Position numbers and translations under genes: made by a program. From Enterocytospora artemiae (taxonomy: Eukaryota; Microsporidia), in assembly GCA_038659295.1 (NCBI GenBank), contig JASNGC010000005.1, positions 1-64,000 on the forward strand: a stretch of DNA of 64,000 nt. The letters are read 5' to 3'. Positions within the stretch are counted from its first letter, which is position 1. Each line of letters begins with the position of its first letter. Positions 46,565-55,581 of this stretch are shown in pieces. Below the pieces are notes generated by a model that saw nothing but the letters and a program-made list of their open reading frames with translations, was not told where the DNA came from and made no database searches.

Positions 46565-47689
46565 ATGATGATTCGTTGTTCAAGCCTTCTAAATTCGTTT
46601 CACATTTCTGATGAGTTCTACTTTGTGGTTTCGTCAAAGTATATTTCTCAAATACCGACTTCGAACTGTCGAGAAGAAAATAGCCAATACTCCCAGCTTA
46701 AATTTCTCCAGTCTTCCAGCATCGGCATAGTTAACTTTCCATTGACAAACTTTCCCCTAAAGATAAACTCCACGATTGTCTGCAACAATGAATTGTACTT
46801 GATCACATTTGACAATATCTATAGGTTTAGGGGAGAGACCACCACTAACATCAACCATGCCGAAAATAACAGCGTGTATCCAACAAGCAATTCTGGCTTA
46901 ATTGCATTTTATAGGTCAATAACACCACTATCAGTAGTCTTTATCCTAGGAAATTCCATATGTTCCATAAATACGAGTTCATTAGATCTGATCGGTGAGG
47001 GCATATGCTGGAAGCTGCAGTCTGTGGACAAAAACCCGAAGCATCCCCTTCAAGCAAACGGAATTGTTTCTGGTGTCTCGGTATTTCATAACAGCCTCTT
47101 CATAAGTTTTGAGAATGGTAAGGTTTTCTATATTGAAAATTGGACAAGCATGATTTCTGGTGATGGCATACTTGTCCTGACGGATGAAATGTGCAATGAA
47201 GAGGACTGGGCCCTGGGAATTGGCAATAGTGAAATTGTCTTGACGGAGAAGCATTGTGCAGACAATATGATACTTGTAAGGTGTATTGTTGATTTTAAGG
47301 AATCTATTATTTCAACCAAAATCACCACAAACATGATAATCTCCAGAATTATCAATGATAGACTGATCAGTATAGAATTCACAAAAAGAAGAGATGCTAA
47401 TGCACCAAACACGACTTGTGGAGCTGGAGACCCATTGCCCAACAGTAACGATCCAGCCTACAATATTCGCCATACATCAATCCCTTCAGATACCCTGGAT
47501 TTTTTAATTACAGGAGATCAGGTGGTTTTGTACACAAAAAAGTCTGTAATGTTTTTTAGTACAAGCTTGGTGCTTTCAAGAATAGAAAAAACACAGATGG
47601 AGATTAAAGAGATACAGGTTCACAAAGGTGAAATGTTTGTGGGATACAGAAACGGGATAATTGAAATCAGACCACTGAAGCATTCATAA
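46565..47689 (+). CDS. Beta-propeller-like protein of unknown function
   Basis: 374 aa of mostly beta strands with WD-like turns: GVSVFHNSLFISFENGKVFY (about 190), FFSTSLVLSRIEKTQMEIKE and EMFVGYRNGIIEIRPL at the C terminus, which closes like a final WD blade. No complete WD dipeptides are present, so the family is not identifiable by eye. CCCC lies 3-6 bases before the ATGATG start. No signal peptide. Confidence 0.65.
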   Translation: MMIRCSSLLNSFHISDEFYFVVSSKYISQIPTSNCREENSQYSQLKFLQSSSIGIVNFPLTNFPLKINSTIVCNNELYLITFDNIYRFRGETTTNINHAENNSVYPTSNSGLIAFYRSITPLSVVFILGNSICSINTSSLDLIGEGICWKLQSVDKNPKHPLQANGIVSGVSVFHNSLFISFENGKVFYIENWTSMISGDGILVLTDEMCNEEDWALGIGNSEIVLTEKHCADNMILVRCIVDFKESIISTKITTNMIISRIINDRLISIEFTKRRDANAPNTTCGAGDPLPNSNDPAYNIRHTSIPSDTLDFLITGDQVVLYTKKSVMFFSTSLVLSRIEKTQMEIKEIQVHKGEMFVGYRNGIIEIRPLKHS

Positions 47690-47802
47690 AGAGTAGCTGA
47701 CAGTCTTTTGTGGCTTTGACAAGCTACTCAGGAAAGCACAGACATTTACCCGTCTGGGAAACAAATACAAACACCAGACAGTTGTTATTATCTCTGATTT
47801 AT

Positions 47803-48204
47803 TTAATCATCCTTGTTTCTCTTGGCAGCCTTGGCCATGTTTCTCTTGAGTGTACCAAAGATCTTGTATGACTTCTTCCTGGTGTCTTTTCTCTGTCTTC
47901 TTGGGACAACAGTAGTCTCTTCGCCGGTAACTCTCCTAATCACAAATGGCCTAGCAATAGCCCTAAAGAACTCTTCGGAATTGTATAGGTGTGCCTTGAC
48001 AACTGTTTCGTGAGAACCAAAGCCTGTTTTCAATGAATGGACAAATATCTGGGTCTTGGGGATCGAGTAGTTCTTGGACAACTCCGAGGCAATCGTATCC
48101 TTGGTTGGGGTGGACTGCCTTGTATGGGTTGCAATCAATTCCATCTCCTTGCGGTTCAGAAGCGCATTTGTAAATGATTTCGAGACACTAAGCGTGATTG
48201 GCAT
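47803..48204 (-). CDS. RPS24: 40S ribosomal protein eS24
   Basis: 133 aa, normal length. FTNALLNRKEMELIATHTRQ and STPTKDTIASELSKNYSIPK followed by IFVHSLKTGFGSHETV match eS24's NPLL.RKQM...V.HP....VSK.E......K.Y....D.I.VFG..T.FGGGK. The C terminus is basic (KSYKIFGTLKRNMAKAAKRN). Its upstream region has GCCC 5-8 bases before the ATG and repeated AAATTT blocks. Confidence 0.92.
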   Translation of the reverse strand: MPITLSVSKSFTNALLNRKEMELIATHTRQSTPTKDTIASELSKNYSIPKTQIFVHSLKTGFGSHETVVKAHLYNSEEFFRAIARPFVIRRVTGEETTVVPRRQRKDTRKKSYKIFGTLKRNMAKAAKRNKDD

Positions 48205-48260
48205 TGGTAGGGCACAAAATTTGTTAAAATGTGAAAGGCAAAAATTTGTTAAAAATTTTC
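48205..48260 (-). promoter_or_regulatory. CCC and repeated AAATTT signals of eS24
   Basis: On the gene's strand three AAATTT-type blocks (about 48259-48251, 48247-48242 and 48222-48217) precede CCC (48212-48210) and the ATG at 48204. The two inner blocks share CAAATTTT context about 25 bp apart, a partial duplication. Confidence 0.7.
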
Positions 48261-48540
48261 GACTTGGAATGCAAGACTCAGTAAATGCTGCTGATCAAAC
48301 TTAGATATCCAGTTGTTCATGCATATCAGGTGAGAGGTGACTGAGTGAATAGTTTTCGACCTGTAGGTCATTCTTCAGAAGATAATAGAAATATCTATAA
48401 GTGTCTTGGAGAACCAAAGAGATACAACAAAATACTGGAATAGAAGTTATTTACTAAATCTGATACAATGCCAATCAATTTCCGATTTGTCCGTAACTCA
48501 TAGTCGGCTGGCCGCCCAATATTCCCTTGTTAAATATGAT
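48261..48540. other. Intergenic region
   Basis: Between eS24 and the C1D-like gene; nothing further recognised. A plus-strand frame across it and the neighbour starts with TTG and is a shadow. Confidence 0.45.
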
Positions 48541-48801
48541 TTATTCGTTGGTATACTGATCAGACTCCATCTTTTTAATCTGATCAAATATCTCTTTTGT
48601 TCTCATCAATCCCTCTTTACTTTCAGACTCGTCCCCACCATTCAATTTATTCAAGCAAAAATCAAGAGCATAGTAAGCATACATTCTAGAGGCTTCCTGT
48701 TGCAACTTCTGAGCTACGGATGTGTGGGTTGCAGTGGAGCTTGGAGAGGGTTTATCTATTTCATTCTGAAGCTGATCGAGTATGTCGTTGAGAGACTCCA
48801 T
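48541..48801 (-). CDS. Possible C1D/RRP47-like exosome cofactor
   Basis: 86 aa, all-helical. QKLQQEASRMYAYYALDFCL followed by NKLNGGDESESKEGLMRTKE resembles the C1D/Sas10 motif (K..L..AY.LDSL.W.YL...G.....HP...EL.R....). RRP47/C1D helps RRP6 in nuclear RNA processing. The motif is short and the match is by pattern only. CCCC lies 6-9 bases before the ATG, as in confirmed genes. Confidence 0.42.
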   Translation of the reverse strand: MESLNDILDQLQNEIDKPSPSSTATHTSVAQKLQQEASRMYAYYALDFCLNKLNGGDESESKEGLMRTKEIFDQIKKMESDQYTNE

Positions 48802-48923
48802 AGCAAGGGGTCATAGAACGAGAAAATAAGATATATGGTGCTGTTTGTATTGCATTCACTCGGGAACATCGCAACTTTACCAAACTGGATTAACGTATCT
48901 AATATTTCCAGCCCCTCCTTGAG

Positions 48924-49415
48924 ATGTTTATGCTTTCGGTATTTTTGGTTATTATCTTACTGATTTGGTATCTCAAAAGAAGCCTGTTTTACAAAATGCC
49001 ACAAGAAAAGGTAATTGCTGGAACCAATATCGGTGGTAGCATGCCTGTTGGATCATCTTGGGAACATCTTGCCCTCCCAAAGTCAATCTTATTTATTTCC
49101 AAGGAAATTCATTATTTTCCCGTTCTGTTTCCAGCGGTACATTTCAAGTGTGAGAGAACAGACTATGATTTGGTTATTTACGTTGATGAAGAAGACAGAT
49201 TGAGCAAAGAAATCCTCAAGGATTCCAAATCAGCTAGTGACAGAGTCAGGAGGTCAAGACCCACAGTTGTTGTGTCCAATTGCAAAGTTTATTTGGAAAG
49301 CATTCAACATTCAGAGATGTATTTTGAGCAAGGAAGTGCAATTACAGAAGAGATATTTCATAGAGGGTTGCTTTATTATAATGATAGGCTCAATGACAAG
49401 CAGCATCAGGATTGA
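48924..49415 (+). CDS. Membrane-anchored protein of unknown function
   Basis: 163 aa. An N-terminal hydrophobic helix (MFMLSVFLVIILLIWYL) is followed by a basic patch (KRSLFYK), suggesting a signal anchor. The rest is a soluble alpha/beta-looking domain (LFISKEIHYFPVLFPAVHFK, YDLVIYVDEEDRL, TVVVSNCKVYLES). CCCC lies 6-10 bases before the ATG. I do not recognise the family. Confidence 0.62.
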   Translation: MFMLSVFLVIILLIWYLKRSLFYKMPQEKVIAGTNIGGSMPVGSSWEHLALPKSILFISKEIHYFPVLFPAVHFKCERTDYDLVIYVDEEDRLSKEILKDSKSASDRVRRSRPTVVVSNCKVYLESIQHSEMYFEQGSAITEEIFHRGLLYYNDRLNDKQHQD

Positions 49416-49686
49416 ATATGTTTCGAAGAGGTGAATCTGATTTCAACAAATTAGAATAATTACCTGTTGAATAAAATTTCAATCAGCCTATAGTGTTCAA
49501 TGGTTGACATACAAAGCCACATACAAATAAATAGTTAAATTATCTATTGTCGATAGGACACACTAAAAGTCTCCTGGAATAAAGATATATGTTCCATATG
49601 TTGGGCTTATCATTGTGATACTCAAGAACTCTGTACACCATGCAGGCCTTTTTGGTATAAACTTATTTTTTTGATCACCCCGAACA

Positions 49687-49956
49687 ATGGTATTGAGTAA
49701 ATCTCTGGTTGAATTGTTTGAGGAAACGGAGCGGCTGAAGAAGCGTCTCAGATCCATGGACGCAAGAATATTTAAGGCAGAAACTAAGTATCTGTATGAG
49801 AACATGGGTACGCCCATTACAAGACAAGTTGAATACTACGTAAATGGAAGAGGAGAGAAAAAAACATCTGTGAAGGACTCGGACATAAAAGAAAGTGATC
49901 GGCTATTCGCAAGAAACTATCCATCTAACGAGCAATATGAAACCAGACATTTGTGA
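49687..49956 (+). CDS. EAF6: EAF6-like chromatin acetyltransferase subunit
   Basis: EAF6 is a small subunit of NuA4/NuA3-type histone acetyltransferases. The 89-aa product begins with a coiled coil (LVELFEETERLKKRLRSMDA). It continues RIFKAETKYLYENMGTPITR and KESDRLFARNYP, matching EAF6's L..L..LE..IY..E..YL......GN...G...Y and ..DRIFS.SS. CCCC lies 6-9 bases before the ATG. Confidence 0.78.
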   Translation: MVLSKSLVELFEETERLKKRLRSMDARIFKAETKYLYENMGTPITRQVEYYVNGRGEKKTSVKDSDIKESDRLFARNYPSNEQYETRHL

Positions 49957-50170
49957 ATATGAGTGGGGATTAAATGGGCTCCAATGAACTTGCTTTGTAC
50001 ACTATGGAAAAAGACATTGCCTCAGACATCTATTTTGATTAAATGGCGAATGTTAATTTGAAATTGTATCTTGAAAATATCTTAGATCTCTATTGTGTGA
50101 TGAACGTTGATTCGTGCCGGTATCTGGCAATATTTGCTGTTCTCCATAATATATTAATAAAATGATTTAT

Positions 50171-51826
50171 TCAAACCTTCCTGATCAACGATCCCTCCTT
50201 TTCATCATCAATTTGATAACCACAGTCCCTGACTTTATCTCTTACCGAATCACAAAGTTCAAAATACTTTCTGGAATCCATCTTATTTTTGGCTGCCAAT
50301 CTAACATTTGACCTAAAGTCACTTAAGATATTGGCCATCGTGTCCAATGTTGCCTGAGAGTCCGGATCGTGGTTTCTCATGTCATAGTGCTCCAACAAAC
50401 CAAATATCTTCAGAATGCGTTTGACAAAGTTATTGATGGTGGTCAGGACATCGGAATGCAAGAGCCTTAGGTTGGTGTTGGTGGTTGTAATAAGACCGAG
50501 AATAGCATCCAAAGCCTTTGATGTGTTCAAGTTGTTACAAAACGACTCATCAACGGTGGTTTTGCAGTTCTTAAAGGCATTGTAGAGAGACTTGTCCAAA
50601 TCATTAAGAGACGATCTAACCAGGCACCTCTCACTGGTCACAGTCGAAGGCTTGCCGGGGCTCATCTTCAAATCACTCATCTGATCTAGAATCCTACAAA
50701 CCCCAATAGCTCCTGCCATATTGTTGATGCGATCCTGAATTATTCCGTCCACATTCGAAATGAAGTTGTACAGCTTCTTTTTTGTGGCTTCTGCCCTCTT
50801 GATTTGCTCTGGATCATAGTTCATGGGACTGTTCCATGAGTGATGGATAAACATAATTCGAAGTGCTTCTGGAGAGCATTCCTTTAAAATGTCTGAAATG
50901 GTCAGGAAGTTCTTCAGCGACTTACTCATCTTGCGACCATCGATATTTAGGTGGCCAGTGTGTAAAAAATACTTTACCCAACTGTCAGATGATATGGCGG
51001 GGTCCTCAAGCCTGTCCGCTTGTTCACCACCATCCCCATCAAAGTAGGCATGGCATTGAGCTATTTCGTTTTCATGGTGTGGAAAGCAAAGATCTATTCC
51101 CCCTGCATGAATATCCAACTTGCTCTCAAAGACTTCCGATGCCATAACAGAGCACTCTATATGCCATCCAGGCCTTCCAAGACCCCATTTGGAACTATAT
51201 GAGGGTTCATTCTCCTTTGAAGCCTTCCACAGGACAAAGTCATCCTGGTTTCTCTTAATATCTGAATTCAAGACTTCTCCCTCCATCACTGATGGTGTTG
51301 AGCCGGCCTCACCACTCTCGGCAGAAGCTTTGGCTGTTTCAGGCCTCAGCAGATTGTACTTGTGTGATTTCTTATACTCCTCCAGATCGAAATAAACAGA
51401 GCCATTGAGCTCGTATGCAAAGCCTTTGGCCTCTAGTCTTTCGATGAACTGAATAATTTCAGGAACATACTCGTTGACTCTTGTTATAAAGTTGGGTCTG
51501 ATGACGCTAAGATTCCCCATCTCCTCCAGGAACTCATGCTCAAACTTATCTGCCAGTTGCTTCCAGGGAATATTGTTCTCATTGGATCTGTTGATGATCT
51601 TGTCGTCTATGTTGGTGATGTTCATTACCAGTGTGATATTGTATTTGAAATACTCCTGCATTATTCTCCTCATAATATCAAACGAGATGTACGTTCTAGC
51701 ATGGCCGATGTGAGGGAAATCATACACAGTAGGCCCACATATGTACACCTTGACATCATTGGGGTCGTTTGGCTGAAACCTCTCCAGTTTTTTGGAGAGC
51801 GAATTAAATAAAAACAAATCTCCCAT
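50171..51826 (-). CDS. Cysteinyl-tRNA synthetase
   Basis: Class I synthetase charging tRNA-Cys. The 551-aa product has the HIGH-type motif FPHIGHARTY (about 37-45), the KMSKS loop GRKMSKSLKN (about 295-304), and the zinc-site residues in YICGPTVYD, WHIECSVM and LCFPHHENEIAQC. An insertion rich in Ser/Glu/Thr (EGEVLNSDIKRNQDD region, about 170-190) lies before DFVLWKA. CCCC is 5-8 bases before the ATG. No mitochondrial targeting sequence is seen, consistent with a cytosolic single enzyme. Confidence 0.96.
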   Translation of the reverse strand: MGDLFLFNSLSKKLERFQPNDPNDVKVYICGPTVYDFPHIGHARTYISFDIMRRIMQEYFKYNITLVMNITNIDDKIINRSNENNIPWKQLADKFEHEFLEEMGNLSVIRPNFITRVNEYVPEIIQFIERLEAKGFAYELNGSVYFDLEEYKKSHKYNLLRPETAKASAESGEAGSTPSVMEGEVLNSDIKRNQDDFVLWKASKENEPSYSSKWGLGRPGWHIECSVMASEVFESKLDIHAGGIDLCFPHHENEIAQCHAYFDGDGGEQADRLEDPAISSDSWVKYFLHTGHLNIDGRKMSKSLKNFLTISDILKECSPEALRIMFIHHSWNSPMNYDPEQIKRAEATKKKLYNFISNVDGIIQDRINNMAGAIGVCRILDQMSDLKMSPGKPSTVTSERCLVRSSLNDLDKSLYNAFKNCKTTVDESFCNNLNTSKALDAILGLITTTNTNLRLLHSDVLTTINNFVKRILKIFGLLEHYDMRNHDPDSQATLDTMANILSDFRSNVRLAAKNKMDSRKYFELCDSVRDKVRDCGYQIDDEKEGSLIRKV

Positions 51827-51960
51827 TCCTGGGGCAAGAAAGTGAGGCTATTAGATAAATAACTGCACATAATGCCCTGGCTTTGCTACTTGAGAATGGT
51901 GCTCTGTGGATTGAAAGTAAACATAGTTAAGCCAACATCAAATCACATTCCTGTATTGTT

Positions 51961-52584
51961 TTATTTATTTTGCCACAGAATTTCACAAATCCCTGCTTCT
52001 GACTCACTCCTTGGGATGTTCTTCTTGAAATCAATGACCAAAATATCTTCTAGGGCTGGGTCTTCACTGTACAATCTGTTAAAGTCCACAATATCCAAGT
52101 GCTCCTTTTTACCAACATCATACTTCATAATTTCATCTATCTCTTCCTCAATCAGTGTGTCTGCACTGGTCCCATCGATATACGGCTGGCACCCACCCAT
52201 TATTTTGTAGATCTCCCTCAGAACGCCTCTGCACAGTTTATGATCCTTATTCAGATCAAAGATGCTGAACAAAAAATTGATCCGCTCTGATTTTGGGGTT
52301 TTTCGATGAAAGATGGCCAGAAAGTCCAGGAAATATGCAAAGTTCATCTTTTCATACTCGTTTATTGTCTCCTCAATGTAGGATAAAATAAGAGCCCTGA
52401 ATGGATTTGAAAAAAATTCCGGTATCATTTGGAAATCTGCAAACGACAAATAGCCTGTATTTCTTTTGTCCAAAAACATAAACCGTTCAAATAATCCATT
52501 TATTTCTTCCGAATCGAAAACAGTGTTTTTCTCCAAGAACTGCAGCTCCTTATCGGAGAGGCATTCCGTAAGCAAGTTGTACAT
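51961..52584 (-). CDS. Calcineurin-B-like EF-hand protein
   Basis: 207 aa from the ATG preceded by CCCC. Four EF-hand positions are recognisable but eroded. FMFLDKRNTGYLSFADFQMI and PEFFSNPF match the first EF-hand and P...NP of calcineurin B. FLDFLAIFHRKTPKSERINF and LFSIFDLNKDHKLCRGVLRE match the third, and HLDIVDFNRLYSEDPALEDI LVIDF matches the C terminus. Several Ca2+ ligands are lost, so calcium binding may be weak. The frame stays open 76 codons further upstream (to 52812) with protein-like composition but no start signal. Confidence 0.75.
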   Translation of the reverse strand: MYNLLTECLSDKELQFLEKNTVFDSEEINGLFERFMFLDKRNTGYLSFADFQMIPEFFSNPFRALILSYIEETINEYEKMNFAYFLDFLAIFHRKTPKSERINFLFSIFDLNKDHKLCRGVLREIYKIMGGCQPYIDGTSADTLIEEEIDEIMKYDVGKKEHLDIVDFNRLYSEDPALEDILVIDFKKNIPRSESEAGICEILWQNK

Positions 52585-53012
52585 TTTGGGGATCAAAATA
52601 TCCCATTCCTTTGAGATAACCAGTGATGTACACCATGGGGAATCAGGTCCATCATTTATATTAATTGGTATCGTCACAAACAAAATGTATAACCTGATCC
52701 GAGTCTTGGGAACAGAGCATCTTGGGTTCAAGCAATTTATCTCCTGGATATTATCTGTGTTAACGCCGCATCCGTGAAGAGTGATTTTATAGCCATAATT
52801 GTTAACAACCATTTACTCCAGGTTATTCTCACCTGCGTGTTCTCCACATATTGGTGCAATTGTGGTTCTGAATAAATCAACCGGATCTCGAGCCAATGGA
52901 TTTCTCAGGAGGCTTCAGTTAGTTTCTTACAAACTATGATGTTACAAAATAGTACAGAGGAACATAACACAGCCAATTATAGGCTTAATTGATCTTAAAT
53001 TAAAAAATATCA
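52585..53012. other. Intergenic region with an open minus-strand extension
   Basis: 52585-52812 is the open 76-codon extension above the calcineurin-B-like start (includes IRLYILFVTIPININDGPDS). It could be an N-terminal extension if the ATG at 52812 is used. 52813-53012 shows nothing. Confidence 0.4.
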
Positions 53013-53978
53013 TCATTTATTCTTGACCATCGATTTAATTTTTTCAATGAAACCCCTGCCACCCTCGAATCTGTCCAGAAACCCAGAAATAAATACATTC
53101 GACTTTTCTTCCCAATACTTAATGGCCATCTTTATTTCAGAAGCAATCCCCAATATCTCAGTGTTGACCTTGTCAGACAACTCCTTAATATCGTTATTTA
53201 CCTTCTGGAACTCAGAGTTGATCTTATTTTTTATCTTCACCCTGCTCTCCTTCAGAAATGAAATATTGAGCTCCTTGCAGGAGATTCCCTTGAGAATTTG
53301 TCTGCGCAGGAATACCTCATAGTCTTTTATGATCCTTGTGATCAAGCCAGTCGTGGAAATCCCATCTGTTCTCATCGTTGGAATAAACTTCTTCTTATGC
53401 TTCAGACTCTGATATATGTCGTCAGATGTTGCCGACTTGTAGGGGATATCATCGTGTGCTACGAAATCTATGCGGTTTTCAATCAAAAAATCATCTGTAA
53501 TAACCCAGGGACACCCCTCAATCACCTCGTCGACATATCCACAATGACGGACACTCTCATATCTCTCATTCTCATTCATCACCGTCACTCCCTTCAGGCT
53601 CTGGGTGTCTTCGTCATTTGTTACTCCCACAAGTAGATGTACGTTTTTAAACAGATTCTTGGCCTGCTTCAGCTGTCGAGCATGACCATAATGAAACAAG
53701 TCATACACCCCATCACAGTATATCCTCACAGGCCTGTTGCTGGGGATTCTGTACTTCTGATTGGCACAAGTAAAGGTATACTCAAAAGTGCCCCTCTCCG
53801 GGTAAATTGGATACTCTTCAGTAAACATTTCACTCGCTTGTTCGGATGGTATGTCAGACGCCTCTTTCAGCAAGGCATCCTCACGGAAGTCTGGCTTGCA
53901 GGTTACCTGGCTTGGAGCAGATAGGGCAGAATCGGCATTCTGCCTCTTCGATAATTTGTTTTGTTTTTTTCTGGCCAT
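53013..53978 (-). CDS. PCT1: Choline-phosphate cytidylyltransferase
   Basis: The key enzyme of the Kennedy pathway, making CDP-choline for phosphatidylcholine. The 321-aa product has a basic disordered tail (MARKKQNKLSKR). The catalytic domain starts VRIYCDGVYDLFHYGHARQL (HYGH motif about 96-100), followed by VTVMNENERYESVRHCGYVD and the RTDGISTTGLITRI signature (about 203-216). A helical C-terminal segment (about 240-320) could be the membrane-binding helix. CCC is 1-3 bases before the ATG (CTCCCTATG). Phospholipid synthesis genes are kept by many microsporidia. Confidence 0.95.
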   Translation of the reverse strand: MARKKQNKLSKRQNADSALSAPSQVTCKPDFREDALLKEASDIPSEQASEMFTEEYPIYPERGTFEYTFTCANQKYRIPSNRPVRIYCDGVYDLFHYGHARQLKQAKNLFKNVHLLVGVTNDEDTQSLKGVTVMNENERYESVRHCGYVDEVIEGCPWVITDDFLIENRIDFVAHDDIPYKSATSDDIYQSLKHKKKFIPTMRTDGISTTGLITRIIKDYEVFLRRQILKGISCKELNISFLKESRVKIKNKINSEFQKVNNDIKELSDKVNTEILGIASEIKMAIKYWEEKSNVFISGFLDRFEGGRGFIEKIKSMVKNK

Positions 53979-54178
53979 AGGGAGGTAAGAAAAGATAATT
54001 TTTGAAAATAGAAAGCCAGCTGTCACAGCGGATGGAATTCAGAAATCCCTGGCAAAGAAGAACGTCAACAGGGATTATACAAAATTCACAATGAAAAACA
54101 CTACAATTTTAAGTCCGAATGGGCTTCGGACACGTGAAAGTATCCCACGACGAAGTGTGCAGCAACTGGAAACATAAT

Positions 54179-54367
54179 TTATTCTCTAACTACGTTCTTG
54201 TTTAGTCTAACCTTGCCCTTGGCCTCAAAGTAGCCCATCTCAGATCTTTTGGCAAACTTAATCCTCAGTGCAGCCCTACCTGTCTTTTTTCTCGGCTTTT
54301 CCATCTTAGGTGTCTTGGGAGTTTGTGCTCTAACTTTGCCGGCTCTGTTGATTGAAATAGCAGCCAT
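54179..54367 (-). CDS. RPS30: 40S ribosomal protein eS30
   Basis: 62 aa. [20 protein letters not shown] and [17 protein letters not shown] match eS30's SLARAGKVRGQTPKV.KQEKKKKKTGRAKRR..YNRR. There is no ubiquitin-like fusion, unlike animal FAU. CCCC lies 2-5 bases before the ATG, and an AAATTT block lies immediately upstream. Confidence 0.92.
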   Translation of the reverse strand: MAAISINRAGKVRAQTPKTPKMEKPRKKTGRAALRIKFAKRSEMGYFEAKGKVRLNKNVVRE

Positions 54368-54392
54368 GTGGGGTCAAAATTTTTTAAAAAAG
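54368..54392 (-). promoter_or_regulatory. CCCC and AAATTT start signal of eS30
   Basis: On the gene's strand AAATTT (54382-54377) is followed by CCCC (54373-54370) and then ATG at 54367. Confidence 0.72.
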
Positions 54393-54759
54393 TTGTAAAA
54401 TATCAGTAAGACTGGTGGTCTTGTACAGTATGGATTCTGTCTTCAATAGCAATGCATTATTATCAAACCCATTAAGTATCGGTGCCATCATGGAGTGATT
54501 GGATGAATTTCAGAACACAGTTCTACCCATTCTGGAAATCATCTTCACCATCTCATATCACCACTATCTAACGATATATTAAATCTATTACCATATATTT
54601 TACTTATCACTGTTTTTTGAAATGTATGAGCATTTTTAATTTTTACAACAGAACATCAGATTCATTGCCACAAATTTATTGTTTCATATTTATATTGGAA
54701 TGCACAACTATAGTTTGGGTGTATACCAACAGGATACTATATTTTAAGATTATTAGAAT
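54393..54759. other. Intergenic region
   Basis: AT-rich, between the head of eS30 and the tail of the clamp-like gene. A short plus-strand frame runs antisense into the next gene and is not supported. Confidence 0.45.
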
Positions 54760-55581
54760 TTATAAAACTCTTGGAATCTGGATTTCCATATATGCAGTAT
54801 CATAGTCTGTGAATGAGAACCTTATAGACAAAATATCCTGTGTAAAGGCAAATATGACGGTAGATATATTTGTAACAATCTCATGAAAGTTCTTGGCCCA
54901 GTCATTGTTGCAATAGAATTCTAGTCGGGAATATGTTAGATATTCGACCGAAATCTCAATTCTTTCCTCGATGTTGTTTGCAGTATTTTTGACAATCAAC
55001 TTGTCCTCAGTAACAAAATGGACAAAACCTCCAATAAGGTGCACGATTGCCGACTTCGGAAAAATGAACTTTACTAAGAACCTATGGATGTTCAGGATAT
55101 GAGGCTTTTGGTTCACATATGAATACTTGTCGGAAAAACCCATCAGAAACGGAATCTCGATATATGTTTGGAATAAAATAAGCTTCATCCCTTCTGTAAA
55201 TTCAAAAACATCATGCTTCTGAGATTTTTGGAAACCATCTGTGCCCTGGATTTTCCGTTGCAAAAATAGCTCGATTTCAGCTGCAGTTTGAAAATTATCA
55301 AGATCAGAAAGTCGAAAAATTTTAAAAGAGCCGTCCAGGATGAATGTATTAGCTTTGAGGAGTTTGATATTTCTTTGCAAGTCTCCAGCATTCATGGCAA
55401 ATGCTGTTGACCCATTGATGCTGTAAATACTCTGTGGAATTGAAATGAATATTGGGCACTGTGTTTTTGTGGTTATATTGAAGTGATCAAGTGCTATTTC
55501 CATGTAGAGTAGGTCTTCCGGATCGAAGATTGTAAGAATCTTCGAGAAAAAATTCATGTCTTTCACAAGAAGAACGATCAT
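54760..55581 (-). CDS. Sliding-clamp-like protein (RAD1/HUS1/PCNA fold candidate)
   Basis: 273 aa from the ATG with CCC 4-6 bases upstream. The pattern looks like the two-lobed clamp fold. LLVKDMNFFSKILTIFDPED and LLYMEIALDHFNI resemble the first lobe's .....L.KIL..L.....L.FE....G. The segment TAFAMNAGDLQRNIKLLKAN resembles the PCNA/RAD1 helix F..NL..L...L. The C terminus SIRFSFTDYDTAYMEIQIPR resembles the last strands (L.F.F.I.D.G...FY..P). A 9-1-1 checkpoint-clamp subunit is the best guess; it is not PCNA itself. Confidence 0.42.
   Translation of the reverse strand: MIVLLVKDMNFFSKILTIFDPEDLLYMEIALDHFNITTKTQCPIFISIPQSIYSINGSTAFAMNAGDLQRNIKLLKANTFILDGSFKIFRLSDLDNFQTAAEIELFLQRKIQGTDGFQKSQKHDVFEFTEGMKLILFQTYIEIPFLMGFSDKYSYVNQKPHILNIHRFLVKFIFPKSAIVHLIGGFVHFVTEDKLIVKNTANNIEERIEISVEYLTYSRLEFYCNNDWAKNFHEIVTNISTVIFAFTQDILSIRFSFTDYDTAYMEIQIPRVL

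Noticed and set aside
48406..48816. Plus-strand frame of 136 codons
   Set aside because: Begins with TTG and runs antisense to the C1D-like gene that has its own CCCC start signal.
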